This document shows positions 55,271-64,000 of a DNA stretch of 64,000 nucleotides, piece after piece; the first letter of the stretch is position 1, and each line of letters opens with the position of its first letter. Source of the DNA: Bacteroides stercorirosoris (lineage in GTDB: Bacteria > Bacteroidota > Bacteroidia > Bacteroidales > Bacteroidaceae); assembly GCF_900142015.1 (NCBI RefSeq), contig NZ_FQZN01000009.1, forward strand, positions 124,001 to 188,000, written 5' to 3'. The notes under the pieces were generated by a model that was not told where the DNA came from, did not search any database, and saw nothing but the letters and a program-made list of their open reading frames with translations. The translations under genes and the position numbers were made by a program.

Positions 55271-58200
55271 TTATTTTGTTATTCCCTCTAACATTAAAGG
55301 AAATCTGATATTAACCCCGTTAGTTGCCTCCAACATCTGTACTTTGCAAAGTTGGTCTGTTTTATTATAAACTACATAAATTCGCGAAGTACCTTTTTTA
55401 AATTTCACTTTTACCATATCGTACATTCCACTGCTACCATAACGTTTAAACTCATTATTATCTATGTAAAAACGAATACCCTTATAGTTATTTGTTTCAT
55501 AAAGCAGAACGAATGTTATTTCTGTATCCACAGGACAATTAATTACAGCTTCCATGAACCTTTCTTCTCCATCCTCAAAATAATTGATATTATCAAAACC
55601 TACATATAATTCTTGAATTACTTCAAAAGATATAATATCAGTAGCAACCATACCCGAAGAATCTGTCACAGTACAAGTCAAACGATAAGTACCTGTCTTT
55701 GTAAAATTATAAGCAAATCCTGATGAAGTACTTGTTTGCGACTGATATTGCAAATCTACATCATCCGTCAAGAACCATTGGTATTTATAGCCACCATTAC
55801 CACTACTTACAGTAGCATTAAAAGTAATATTCCCAAGAAGATATTTTTCCGCCCTTGATATACTTATTCTCAACAAATTCACTTTTTTATTACGCATATA
55901 GTAATAAGAATATTCTTTTTCCTTATTATTCCCATAATCCAATTCAGCTGCTAACTCCCCGAATTTATTATAATGAAAGCTCTTACGATTCCCATTCGGA
56001 GCAACTACAGAACTGACTCCCTCAAGTGGACGATAAGTATAAGACGTCACCAATCCAATGCCTCGAAGAGTAGAGCGCAAAGAGGCACATGTACCTGCTA
56101 ACATCGTGCTATCCGAATAACTTTTTATCTGTCCAAACCTCTCCGGGAAAGACTCATAACCCGCACCTTCAAGCTTAGCTACCGGATATAAAGAGCCATA
56201 GCCATAAATATAGGAGATACGTTGCGAACCATCCTTTACCGCTTCCAATAAATTACCATAATCATCGTACCTAATAAACTGTATGCGCGTTTCCCTCTCT
56301 TTATCACCTTTACCCGTCTCTATGCGATCTACTACAGGAATATCCGATGACAGGCGATATGGATTATATACGTCATATTTTACATTTCCCATAGTAGTAA
56401 CACGATGTATTACCGGCCGCACTATATTACGGTTTACCATCGTTTTTGAAACTTCATCAGCGAAATCTGTAGGATAAAAAACACTTTCAACTTGTGTTTT
56501 TCCCCCGTTCAATGTATTCTTTACCATGGTAGGTAATAAGTAATCATTATACTCATATTCAGTTTTACGGCCAAATGTCCGACCGCCTTCATACTCTTTC
56601 ACTTCCGAAGAAGTCAACAGTTTATATCCGGTAAAGAAGGACAAAGAACCGTCATACCGGTAAGGTTCCGGCACACCTTTGGCAATAGCCCGGCTATCAA
56701 CAGGATTAGGAACTACTCTACCTATCTTTAAAGTACGTATTGTCTCCCAACTTGTTACAGCCGGGTCATAAAACAAATAACTTTTTTGCGGTTCGAGTTT
56801 CATATAAGTTATTTGCTTAAGATTTTCAATCTTTCTATAGGTATTCTTTTGCTCACTCAGCAGATTTCCTTTACCATCATAAACAGCTTTACGCAGCAAT
56901 TGCCCTACACTCCAGTCTTTATACGGACGATTAGCTCTTTTATGAAGCAAAGGGCAATATGGAGGCACAGCCTCACGAACGGAACGGATAGCATTCAGGC
57001 TACTATAATCATATTCATATACGGTTTTTCCACATTTTCCCTCCTCGTCCGCATATTCGGCCACATAGTCGTATACTATAGAAGCGGAAGATTCCAAATA
57101 ATCATTGACTACAGGACGTGCATGCAAATCAACTTTATAAACCCTGTATGTTTCGAGCCAAGAAGGAGGACCCATACCAGCAAACTGTTTGTAACAAACC
57201 TGTTCGTAAGACGTCATGAAATCATAGAAAGTAAGCACACGTACAGGAAGTCCTTGCCCGTATTCTCCTCTACCATATTTGAATATACGCCGTGATGCAA
57301 CCGTACCATCCGATTGTAGATTCTTGATTTCCTTGATACGTAAACTTCCATTGGAAACCGATTTCGTACGATGAGACTCCTCAAATCTATTACGTTCATA
57401 TTGAAATTCTGTTCTTCCTCCTGTTGGGTAGGTGACACTCTTAAGCATAAATGTCAATCCGGGAGCCTCATCACCATTTTGATAAAAATCTTTCCCACCA
57501 TAACGAAAATACATAGTATCGACCGGAATGCCATTATCGTTGTAAAGCGCAAATTCAGTATACAATTCAGGAATATTCGTCTGATTGTTCCCTGATAGTT
57601 GATAATATCCCCATGGGTTTACGTGCGGAGTATCATAAGCCACTCCACGCCGATCCCAGTACTGAAAACTATATTGCCTCTGCGAAAGCCCGTCTTTCGA
57701 AGTCTCAAGTACACCGTTCAAGCAAGGACGCTCGCCAAATCTCTCCGTCAATAATTGAAAACGTTTCACCACATTTCCCAGATAATCCTTTATAACAATT
57801 CCATTCAAGACTTTCTGACTTGTTTGATATTCGGTTATCATAGCATAAGTAAACTCTATACTACCACCGGGAAAATTGATCCTGCTCAGATATTTGGAAG
57901 ATATAGACTGTATCCAATAATTCGTAGTGCGAGTATCATTACACATAAAAACAAGGTCATTATCCTTAATACCATCACTGTGAAAAACATTATAAGTACT
58001 TATTCTCATCTCAGTACCGACCGTAGAAGTTCCTGTCACATCACGCTGAATCAGTTTCACTTTACGCCCATTTGATTTTTCATAAGGATAATTAATGAAT
58101 TCATCGGTCAATACATTCTCCTTCCCATTACAATATGCTATTGTAGCATCACCATTTGACGATTGCCTTTTAATATCCAGTGTAGCACTTTGCTCGTAAT

Positions 58201-58990
58201 TACGAAGCGTATACTTATATGGACTGCTTGCCGTCAACCCCTCGTAAGAGAAAGTGATGGATTCCTTATTTGGCGTAAGAATACGCTCAGCTTTATACAC
58301 CGATATAGCTTCAGTTTGTTGATTCTCCGTTTGAGTCTCCGTATATTCTATGGGAATAAAATCATACCGTACACCATCCGTATCTGTAATATTGAAACTC
58401 TTCAAATCAGGAGAATTACCTATCCGAATCGGATCATAAGGAACAGTTACAAATTCCTTTTTGGAATTATTATTAGCCGGTCTGTTCAAAAAGAAACTAC
58501 CCCCCTTGTGAGGTAACAAGTAGAAATATTGATCAGGCTCAAGGTCATAACGTCCATACATGGCATCAACCAATGTATCCTGAACAAATTCACCATTAAG
58601 ATTTACTCCTTTATTCATGTATAGTCCTTTATATGGAGTTTCATCCGGTAATCCATTCACCGCATGCGCTATCTGCGGTTCCGCTACCAAGCTCCAACCG
58701 GCACCTACAAAACTACGTTCGTTAGGTTTAAAACCGGAAGACTGATATACTAACTTTACAGGTAAAGTATACCCACTATTAAGTTTTATTTCATAAATAG
58801 GGATTTCCGTCTTCACTAACCCTGTATTATAAGACACAGGATAATTAATCATGCCAATCAACCTGTTCACTTCGGGACTCTGAGGAATCACTTGCGGAAA
58901 AGCAGGAGAAAGTACCGTATTCTGTGCAGTAATTGTCGCCGTAAAAGCAAACCAAATAATCAATAAAAATAGTACAGATATCTTTTTCAT
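55271..58990 (-). CDS. Large secreted YD/SpvB-like partner of the RHS protein
   Basis: 1239 residues with a signal peptide (MKKISVLFLLIIWFAFTAT). Residues about 40-900 are beta-rich with SpvB/YD-type features (LPVKLVYQSSGFKPNERSFV; FTFSYEGLTASSPYKYTL; YDDYGNLLEAVKDG; YNKFGELAAEL). About 1050-1120 contain a PKD-like domain (GTYRLTCTVTDSSG). No RHS core-closing motif is present. Pairs of such a protein and an RHS gene are common in Bacteroides; by analogy with Tc toxin B and C components the two might form a shell, but this is inference. Confidence 0.8.
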   Translation of the reverse strand: MKKISVLFLLIIWFAFTATITAQNTVLSPAFPQVIPQSPEVNRLIGMINYPVSYNTGLVKTEIPIYEIKLNSGYTLPVKLVYQSSGFKPNERSFVGAGWSLVAEPQIAHAVNGLPDETPYKGLYMNKGVNLNGEFVQDTLVDAMYGRYDLEPDQYFYLLPHKGGSFFLNRPANNNSKKEFVTVPYDPIRIGNSPDLKSFNITDTDGVRYDFIPIEYTETQTENQQTEAISVYKAERILTPNKESITFSYEGLTASSPYKYTLRNYEQSATLDIKRQSSNGDATIAYCNGKENVLTDEFINYPYEKSNGRKVKLIQRDVTGTSTVGTEMRISTYNVFHSDGIKDNDLVFMCNDTRTTNYWIQSISSKYLSRINFPGGSIEFTYAMITEYQTSQKVLNGIVIKDYLGNVVKRFQLLTERFGERPCLNGVLETSKDGLSQRQYSFQYWDRRGVAYDTPHVNPWGYYQLSGNNQTNIPELYTEFALYNDNGIPVDTMYFRYGGKDFYQNGDEAPGLTFMLKSVTYPTGGRTEFQYERNRFEESHRTKSVSNGSLRIKEIKNLQSDGTVASRRIFKYGRGEYGQGLPVRVLTFYDFMTSYEQVCYKQFAGMGPPSWLETYRVYKVDLHARPVVNDYLESSASIVYDYVAEYADEEGKCGKTVYEYDYSSLNAIRSVREAVPPYCPLLHKRANRPYKDWSVGQLLRKAVYDGKGNLLSEQKNTYRKIENLKQITYMKLEPQKSYLFYDPAVTSWETIRTLKIGRVVPNPVDSRAIAKGVPEPYRYDGSLSFFTGYKLLTSSEVKEYEGGRTFGRKTEYEYNDYLLPTMVKNTLNGGKTQVESVFYPTDFADEVSKTMVNRNIVRPVIHRVTTMGNVKYDVYNPYRLSSDIPVVDRIETGKGDKERETRIQFIRYDDYGNLLEAVKDGSQRISYIYGYGSLYPVAKLEGAGYESFPERFGQIKSYSDSTMLAGTCASLRSTLRGIGLVTSYTYRPLEGVSSVVAPNGNRKSFHYNKFGELAAELDYGNNKEKEYSYYYMRNKKVNLLRISISRAEKYLLGNITFNATVSSGNGGYKYQWFLTDDVDLQYQSQTSTSSGFAYNFTKTGTYRLTCTVTDSSGMVATDIISFEVIQELYVGFDNINYFEDGEERFMEAVINCPVDTEITFVLLYETNNYKGIRFYIDNNEFKRYGSSGMYDMVKVKFKKGTSRIYVVYNKTDQLCKVQMLEATNGVNIRFPLMLEGITK

Positions 58991-59053
58991 AACACATCAC
59001 TTTTAATTATTATCATCTCCGGGAAGTTCCCGGAGATAAACCTACTGTTTAAA

Positions 59054-59149
59054 TTACCCTTTCTTCTCACTACCGCCAATCCGCCCCAATATCGCCGAGG
59101 CTACTGCAATTATCACTTTCAAAATCTTGTTCCAAACTGACTTTTTCAT
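59054..59149 (-). CDS. Smalltalk-type 31-residue membrane microprotein
   Basis: ATG at 59147-59149 and stop at 59054-59056. The product is basic at the start (MKKSVWNKILKV), has one hydrophobic helix (IIAVASAILGRIGG) and a charged end. This matches the 'smalltalk protein' family of short Bacteroides proteins. An AAAGGAGACTAAG ribosome site lies just before it. It is the first gene of the RHS operon, 64 bp before the partner gene. Its function is not known. It is too short for standard ORF lists. Confidence 0.75.
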   Translation of the reverse strand: MKKSVWNKILKVIIAVASAILGRIGGSEKKG

Positions 59150-59277
59150 AACTTAGTCTCCTTTAATCTTTAAAAATTAGTTAATAGTTAGTAATCACAT
59201 TCACAAAGCATACATACATGTTTGTGCTTTTAAATCATAATTTGTTTCTTTGCAAAGAAAGGTGTTGTCTGACGATG

Positions 59278-59327
59278 CAAATATACTAACTATCGCAACT
59301 AAAACAAACTTTACCTAGAATAAAGTT
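59278..59327 (-). promoter_or_regulatory. Promoter of the smalltalk-RHS operon with overlapping palindrome
   Basis: TTTG (59308-59305), 19 bp, TATATTTG (59285-59278): consensus-quality Bacteroides promoter on the minus strand with a leader of about 120 nt. A palindrome AACTTTA-n7-TAAAGTT (59307-59327) overlaps the -33 box, as expected for a repressor operator. A perfect 16-bp palindrome (TTTCTTTGCAAAGAAA) is at 59245-59260 in the leader. Confidence 0.72.
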
Positions 59328-59384
59328 AGCATTTTACAGCATTTAACTAACTCTCTTCAATATACCTCTTTAATAAATACAAGT

Positions 59385-60155
59385 ATGGAAGGCTGGGAAA
59401 GAATAAAACTAATTATGGAACAGGAAGGATACAACAAAAATTCCTTCAGCGCCACTATCGGATTAAATAACAACGTAACTATCACCCGTTTAATTAACGA
59501 AGAAAGAAAACCATCAAGGATGACTTGCGAGAAAATAGCTCAACGTTTCCCGCAATACAACCCTAATTGGATACTTACAGGTGAAGGAGAAATGTATCGA
59601 GAAAAAGAGAAAGAAACAGTTAGTACCCCGATAGATAGGCAAGAAGAAGTACAGAAAGCAAATACTAACTCTCAATTTATTTCCAATGTACATCCCATAG
59701 AGAACATAGGTTTTATGAATGTACCTTTAGTTCACCTGCGCGCCCAATGCGGATACCTCAACGGATACGGAGACCAGGAATATATAGACACTTTGCCAAC
59801 GCTACCAGTTATAGTAGACCGCACCTACCATGGCAACTACCGCCTGTTTGAAGCAGAAGGGGACAGCATGGATGACGGCTCCAGAAGCTCTATCTGTGAT
59901 GGAGACATTGTACTGGGTCGGGAAGTCAGGCGCGACCTATGGCAATACCACCTCCACATCAACGACTGGTATTTTATCATTATACACCGTACAGAAGGAA
60001 TCTCCATCAAAAAAATCATCTCACATGATGTAGAGCATGGTATTATCACCTGCCATTCATTAAATGACATGTTCAGAGATTACCAACTACATTTAGATGA
60101 AATAGCAGAACTCTACAACCTTATAAAAATCGTAGATAGAAGCGCAAGACTATAA
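59385..60155 (+). CDS. CI/LexA-like regulator: HTH plus S24 peptidase domain
   Basis: 256 residues. The N-terminal HTH (about 1-65: FSATIGLNNNVTITRLINEERKPS) is of the phage CI type with ILTGEGEMY closing it. A linker of about 50 residues leads to an S24 domain (AEGDSMDDGSRSSICDGDIVLGRE around residues 155-180, with Ser as nucleophile; Lys in ISIKKIISHD). Such regulators release repression by self-cleavage on damage or other signals. It is divergent from the smalltalk-RHS operon and 50 bp from the palindrome at its -33 box, so it probably controls it. No phage genes adjoin it. Confidence 0.88.
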   Translation: MEGWERIKLIMEQEGYNKNSFSATIGLNNNVTITRLINEERKPSRMTCEKIAQRFPQYNPNWILTGEGEMYREKEKETVSTPIDRQEEVQKANTNSQFISNVHPIENIGFMNVPLVHLRAQCGYLNGYGDQEYIDTLPTLPVIVDRTYHGNYRLFEAEGDSMDDGSRSSICDGDIVLGREVRRDLWQYHLHINDWYFIIIHRTEGISIKKIISHDVEHGIITCHSLNDMFRDYQLHLDEIAELYNLIKIVDRSARL

Positions 60156-60190
60156 CATCGAAAAAAAGATTCCACACCGCATCCGAACCG

Positions 60191-60296
60191 TACCTGCTCC
60201 ATACCTGCTCCACACCTTCTTCTGTTAGAAGTACCTCCATACGAGAAACTACGGAGCAGGTATGGAGCAGGTATGGCTCGGGTACGGTGCAGGTAC
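60191..60296. repeat. Large hairpin with 11-bp tandem repeats
   Basis: 60191-60211 and 60253-60273 are perfect 21-bp inverted copies built from repeated TACCTGCTCCA-type units, with a 41-nt loop. On the right, 11-bp units continue to 60296 (GGAGCAGGTAT twice, then GGCTCGGGTAC and GGTGCAGGTAC). It lies between the S24 regulator stop and mraZ in a 335-bp stretch with no gene; it could terminate the regulator or form a leader structure. Sequence 60297-60430 shows nothing further. Confidence 0.75.
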
Positions 60297-60432
60297 AGTC
60301 CGAACACAAAACCAACAAGGTTTTTACGCCTCAATTCCCCACTAATAAAGCTTTCCGGCACAGAGTTCATTATCAACGAAATAAACAATGAACAGGGTGT
60401 TGAAAACTTCTCAGAAAGTTTTTAGTTAAATC

Positions 60433-60450
60433 TTGTGGGGGATTGTGGGG
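60433..60450 (+). promoter_or_regulatory. MraZ operator repeats upstream of mraZ
   Basis: TTGTGGGG at 60433-60440 and 60443-60450, an exact 10-bp period, 42 bp before the mraZ start. In E. coli and relatives MraZ binds direct TGGGN repeats with this period ahead of its own operon. TACTTTTA at 60458-60465 may be the -7 box. Autoregulation of the cluster is therefore likely. Confidence 0.7.
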
Positions 60451-60491
60451 AAATGTGTACTTTTACCGTCGCTTATTATAATAAGGTAGCA

Positions 60492-60965
60492 ATGATACGT
60501 TTTTTGGGCAACATAGAAGCGAAAACCGACGCAAAGGGACGTGTATTTATCCCCGCCGGCTTTCGGAGGCAACTGCAATCTGCCTCCGAAGAAAGACTTG
60601 TGCTGCGCAAAGATGTATTTCAAGACTGCCTGGTACTCTATCCAGAAAGCGTTTGGTTCAAGACGCAAAACCAACTGCGGAAGCGCCTGAACAAATGGAA
60701 CGCAAAACACCAAGACATTTTCCGGCAATTTGTGAGCGATGCGGAAATCATGGTTCCCGATAGGAACGGACGCATCCTGCTGCCCAAACGTTACCTGCAA
60801 ATGGCCGGCATACAGAGCGATGTACGTTTCATTGGTGTGGACAATACGATAGAAATCTGGGCTAAAGAGAAAACAGAACAACCGTTTATGAACCCGGAAG
60901 AATTCAGCGAAGCTTTGCAGGAGATTCTGGGAGACGAAGACGACTGGGATGAAGAGGAAGAGTGA
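60492..60965 (+). CDS. mraZ: Transcriptional regulator MraZ
   Basis: 157 residues from ATG at 60492 (MIRFLGNIEAKTDAKGRVFI, the standard N-terminus); the longer frame includes the operator. It has two AbrB-like MraZ domains with the DAKGRVFIPAGFR and DRNGRILLPKRYL motifs (about 11-24 and 95-108), and an acidic C-terminal tail (EDDWDEEEE). MraZ is a DNA-binding regulator of the dcw cluster and binds its own promoter repeats. rsmH follows 38 bp later. Confidence 0.95.
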   Translation: MIRFLGNIEAKTDAKGRVFIPAGFRRQLQSASEERLVLRKDVFQDCLVLYPESVWFKTQNQLRKRLNKWNAKHQDIFRQFVSDAEIMVPDRNGRILLPKRYLQMAGIQSDVRFIGVDNTIEIWAKEKTEQPFMNPEEFSEALQEILGDEDDWDEEEE

Positions 60966-60998
60966 TTAACAAGTAGTGATTAGTGATTAACAAGTAGT
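60961..60998 (+). repeat. Direct repeats in the mraZ-rsmH spacer
   Basis: AGTGATTAACAAGTAGT at 60961-60977 and 60982-60998 (17 bp, period 21). The first copy overlaps the mraZ stop codon. Confidence 0.8.
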
Positions 60999-61003
60999 AG
61001 TTA

Positions 61004-61921
61004 ATGGGGAATGAAGAATTGACATATCACGTACCGGTGCTGCTGATGCCGAGTGTGGACGGAATGAATATCCGCCCGGACGGGACGTATGTAGACGTCA
61101 CTTTCGGCGGTGGAGGGCATTCACGCGAAATATTGTCACGGTTGGGAGACGGCGGACAGCTACTGGGATTCGACCAGGACGAAGACGCGGAACAAAACAT
61201 TGTGGACAACCCGCATTTCATCTTCGTGCGGAGCAACTTCAGGTATCTGCATAATTTCCTGCGCTATCATGAGATTGAAGAAGTGGATGCAATACTCGCC
61301 GATCTGGGAGTATCCTCCCACCATTTCGACGACAGCGAACGGGGATTCTCATTCCGCTTTGACGGTGCACTGGATATGCGCATGAATAAACGTGCGGGAG
61401 ATACTGCGGCAGACATCATAAACAACTATGATGAAGAACGCTTGGCAGACATCTTCTACCTGTATGGCGAACTGAAAAACAGTCGCAAGTTGGCATCCGT
61501 ACTGGTAAAAGCACGAACCGTACAGAAGATAACAACTATCGGAGAGTTTCTGGAAGTTATAAAACCACTCTTCGGCCGTGAACGGGAGAAAAAAGAACTG
61601 GCTAAGGTATTTCAGGCATTGCGCATCGAAGTGAACCAGGAAATGGAAGCACTGAAAGAAATGCTATATGCAGCAACCGAAGCGTTGAAGCCGGGCGGAC
61701 GACTGGTAGTGATTACCTATCATTCACTGGAAGACCGGATGGTGAAGAACATCATGAAAACCGGAAATGTGGAAGGTAAAATGGAGAAGGATTTCTTCGG
61801 AAATGTACAAACCCCGTTCCGACTGGTAAACAACAAAGTGATTGTGCCGGATGAAGCGGAAATAGAACGCAATCCGAGGTCGAGAAGTGCCAAACTGAGG
61901 ATAGCGGAAAAGAAGGGGTAA
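61004..61921 (+). CDS. rsmH: 16S rRNA m4C1402 methyltransferase
   Basis: 305 residues with the RsmH/MraW signatures: HVPVLL near the N-terminus, SAM-binding VDVTFGGGGHSREIL, DLGVSSHHFDDSERGFSFR (about 105-123), and the C-terminal VITYHSLEDRMVK. It methylates N4 of C1402 in 16S rRNA in the ribosomal P site. It sits in the typical place between mraZ and the FtsL-like gene. The first Met at 61004 fits the family length. Confidence 0.97.
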   Translation: MGNEELTYHVPVLLMPSVDGMNIRPDGTYVDVTFGGGGHSREILSRLGDGGQLLGFDQDEDAEQNIVDNPHFIFVRSNFRYLHNFLRYHEIEEVDAILADLGVSSHHFDDSERGFSFRFDGALDMRMNKRAGDTAADIINNYDEERLADIFYLYGELKNSRKLASVLVKARTVQKITTIGEFLEVIKPLFGREREKKELAKVFQALRIEVNQEMEALKEMLYAATEALKPGGRLVVITYHSLEDRMVKNIMKTGNVEGKMEKDFFGNVQTPFRLVNNKVIVPDEAEIERNPRSRSAKLRIAEKKG

Positions 61922-61949
61922 AGGAGTAAAGCAATAGAATGATAGAGCG

Positions 61950-62327
61950 ATGAAAGAAATGGAAGAAAAACAGATAAATGAGAAAACAGAGAAGGCGGAA
62001 AAGGCGAAGAAAGCCAAAAGCCGCACGTCTCTGAAGAATATTATCGGTGGCGACATCCTGGCTACAGACTTTTTCCGTCGCCAGACCAAAATGCTGGTGC
62101 TGATCATGGTGCTGATTCTATTTTATATACACAACCGCTATGCCTGCCAGCAACAAATGATAGAGATAGATAAACTGAAAAAAGAACTGATTGACATTAA
62201 GTACGATGCCCTTACGCGTAGTTCGGAGCTGATGGAACGGAGTCGCCAATCGCGCATTGAGGAATATATCGCGACCAAGGAAAGCGATTTGCAGACTTCG
62301 ACCAATCCACCGTATTTAATTAAATAA
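61950..62327 (+). CDS. FtsL-like bitopic cell division protein
   Basis: 125 residues with a charged N-terminal cytoplasmic tail (KTEKAEKAKKAKSR), one transmembrane segment (about 50-67: MLVLIMVLILFYIHN) and an extracytoplasmic coiled coil (MIEIDKLKKELIDIKYDA). Sequence similarity to E. coli FtsL is expected to be low; the position between rsmH and ftsI identifies it. It would join FtsB and FtsQ to bridge FtsI/FtsW to the divisome. Confidence 0.85.
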   Translation: MKEMEEKQINEKTEKAEKAKKAKSRTSLKNIIGGDILATDFFRRQTKMLVLIMVLILFYIHNRYACQQQMIEIDKLKKELIDIKYDALTRSSELMERSRQSRIEEYIATKESDLQTSTNPPYLIK

Positions 62328-62381
62328 GATACAAGGAGAGAAGGAGACAACTTAAAAACCTTATCAACTTAGGAAAAGAGA

Positions 62382-64000
62382 ATGGCAGTAAATAAGAAAA
62401 ATATCATGACCCGTTATTTCTTCGTAGTCCTCATAATGGGACTGCTGGGAATAGCTATTGTCGTAAAAGGCGCAATCATCATGTTCGCCGAACGACAATA
62501 CTGGCATGATGTAGCCGATCGTTTCGTAAAGGAGAATGTAACCGTAAAGCCCAACCGCGGCAATATCCTTTCATCCGACGGTAAACTGATGGCAAGTTCC
62601 CTGCCCGAATACCGCATATATATGGACTTCAAGGCGGGCGGCTACACCAAAGACACCATGCTGGTGAACCACATGAACGAGATTTGCGAAGGACTGCATA
62701 AGATATTCCCCGATAAAAGTGCCGCAGAATTTAAGTCGCACTTGCAAAAGGGACGCAAAAAAGGCAGCCGCAACTATCTGATTTATCCGAGACGTATCTC
62801 GTACATCCAATATAAAGAAGCGAAACGCTTGCCTGTATTCAACCTGAACAAATACAAAGGCGGGTTCCACGAACAAGCGTACAATCAACGCAAGAAGCCG
62901 TTCGGCTCATTGGCCGCCCGTACGCTCGGAGACCTTTTCCCTGACACCGCGCAAGGGGCTAAGAACGGCATCGAGTTGTCTTTCGACACATTGCTGAAAG
63001 GACGTGACGGCATCACCCATCGCCAGAAGGTGATGAACAAATACCTGAACATCGTGGACATAGCTCCCGTGGACGGGTGCGACATAATCTCCACCCTCGA
63101 CGTAGGGATGCAGGACATTTGTGAAAAGGCATTGATGGACAAACTGACGGAATTAGAAGCTGTATGGGGTGTGGTCGTACTGATGGATGTAGCGACAGGT
63201 GATGTCAAGGCTATTGTAAACATGGAACGCGCCAAAAACGGAAAATACTACGAAATGCGCAACCTCGCTATCAGCAATATGATGGAGCCCGGCTCTACCT
63301 TCAAGACCGCTTCTATCATGGTGGCACTGGAAGATGGAAAAATCACGCCCGACTACACGGTGGACACCGGCAAAGGAGTGAAACGGATGTATGGGCGTGA
63401 CATGAAAGACTGGAACTGGTATAAAGGCGGATACGGCGTGATAGATGTCACCAGGATTATGGAAGTTTCCTCCAACATAGGCGTTTCCAGCATCATCGAC
63501 AATTTCTATAAGAGCAATCCACAAAAATTTATTGACGGGCTGCGCCGCATGAGCATTGACCAGCCGCTACACTTGCAAATAGCCGGAGAAGGGAAACCCA
63601 ACATCCGGGGACCCAAAGAGCGCTATTTCGCCAAAACCAGCTTGCCGTGGATGAGTATCGGATATGAAACGCAACTTCCACCGCTCAATATCCTGACATT
63701 TTATAACGCCATTGCCAACAACGGCATTATGGTTCGCCCTCGCTTCGTGACCCATGCCATCAAAGACGGAGAAATCGTTGAAGAGTTTCCGGTGGAAGTA
63801 ATCAATTCTAAGATATGCTCCGACCGTACACTGGAGCAGATACAGACTATCTTGGAGAAAGTTGTGAGCGAAGGCTTAGCAAAACCTGCCGGAAGCAAGC
63901 AATTCCACGTATCGGGCAAGACTGGAACCGCCCAAGTGTCGCAAGGAACTGCTGGATACAAATCAGGTGTACGTAACCATTTGGTCAGCTTCTGCGGATA
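62382..64000 (+). CDS. ftsI: Division penicillin-binding protein FtsI (partial)
   Basis: 539 codons are visible from ATG 62382; the frame runs off the right edge. One N-terminal transmembrane segment (about 12-36), the PBP dimer domain (KPNRGNILSSDGKLMA) and the transpeptidase domain with Ser-Thr-Phe-Lys in EPGSTFK, Ser-Ser-Asn in VSSNIG, and Lys-Thr-Gly-Thr in SGKTGTAQV. It crosslinks septal peptidoglycan. Order mraZ-rsmH-ftsL-ftsI is the conserved dcw start, so murE would follow outside the window. Confidence 0.94.
   Translation, partial: MAVNKKNIMTRYFFVVLIMGLLGIAIVVKGAIIMFAERQYWHDVADRFVKENVTVKPNRGNILSSDGKLMASSLPEYRIYMDFKAGGYTKDTMLVNHMNEICEGLHKIFPDKSAAEFKSHLQKGRKKGSRNYLIYPRRISYIQYKEAKRLPVFNLNKYKGGFHEQAYNQRKKPFGSLAARTLGDLFPDTAQGAKNGIELSFDTLLKGRDGITHRQKVMNKYLNIVDIAPVDGCDIISTLDVGMQDICEKALMDKLTELEAVWGVVVLMDVATGDVKAIVNMERAKNGKYYEMRNLAISNMMEPGSTFKTASIMVALEDGKITPDYTVDTGKGVKRMYGRDMKDWNWYKGGYGVIDVTRIMEVSSNIGVSSIIDNFYKSNPQKFIDGLRRMSIDQPLHLQIAGEGKPNIRGPKERYFAKTSLPWMSIGYETQLPPLNILTFYNAIANNGIMVRPRFVTHAIKDGEIVEEFPVEVINSKICSDRTLEQIQTILEKVVSEGLAKPAGSKQFHVSGKTGTAQVSQGTAGYKSGVRNHLVSFCG

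Overview
The window is a Bacteroides-type chromosome segment (Bacteroidales, most likely genus Bacteroides). The evidence is SusC/SusD pairs, a hybrid two-component regulator, Mfa-type fimbriae, promoter boxes of the Bacteroides form (TTTG, about 20 bp, TAnnTTTG), glycine-lipid synthesis genes and N-terminal lipoboxes throughout. I cannot name the species from the sequence alone.

Layout. 1-7291 (minus strand) is a fimbrial operon: DUF3575 protein, DUF3868/OmpA-like protein, Mfa1-type major fimbrillin, FimB/Mfa2 anchor, a further fimbrillin-like lipoprotein and a partial tip-like lipoprotein. It is preceded by a short DNA segment bounded by inverted recombination-site-like repeats (7568-7808) and a tyrosine recombinase (7826-8785), so it looks like a phase-variable invertible promoter. 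The major fimbrillin is also frameshifted at a run of eight G, a possible second switch. 8786-22195 is mostly housekeeping: an M20 deacylase, the dut-TPR-DUF4292-EnvC operon, dgt, a lone GH95 fucosidase, glsA/glsB for glycine lipids, and two tandem ECF sigma factors whose upstream regions are duplicated at exactly 800 bp.

22324-48228 is a polysaccharide utilization locus. One minus-strand operon runs susC-susD-sulfatase-GH20-GH2-GH29-GH16, a second runs GH2-sulfatase, a hybrid two-component regulator lies between them, and a lone uncharacterised putative glycosidase follows on the plus strand. The two operon promoters share an operator-like element at the same distance from the -7 box, which is the likely regulator site. 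The enzyme set fits sulfated, fucosylated N-acetyllactosamine chains such as mucin O-glycans or keratan sulfate.

48268-59149 is a polymorphic-toxin-like RHS locus. A smalltalk-type microprotein, an RHS partner protein and a full RHS protein are followed by a DUF3592-like putative immunity gene and then a tail of orphan RHS fragments and further immunity-like genes, formed partly by a 2.25-kb tandem duplication. A divergent LexA/CI-like S24 regulator (59385-60155) has a palindrome overlapping the -33 box of this operon. 60433-64000 is the start of the division and cell-wall cluster: mraZ with its operator repeats, rsmH, an FtsL-like gene and ftsI, cut by the window end.

The strongest items for follow-up are the two-layer fimbrial switch, the RHS orphan-cassette array, two palindrome arrays with an exact 22-bp period at unrelated loci, the shared PUL operator, and the uncharacterised enzyme at 46480-48228.
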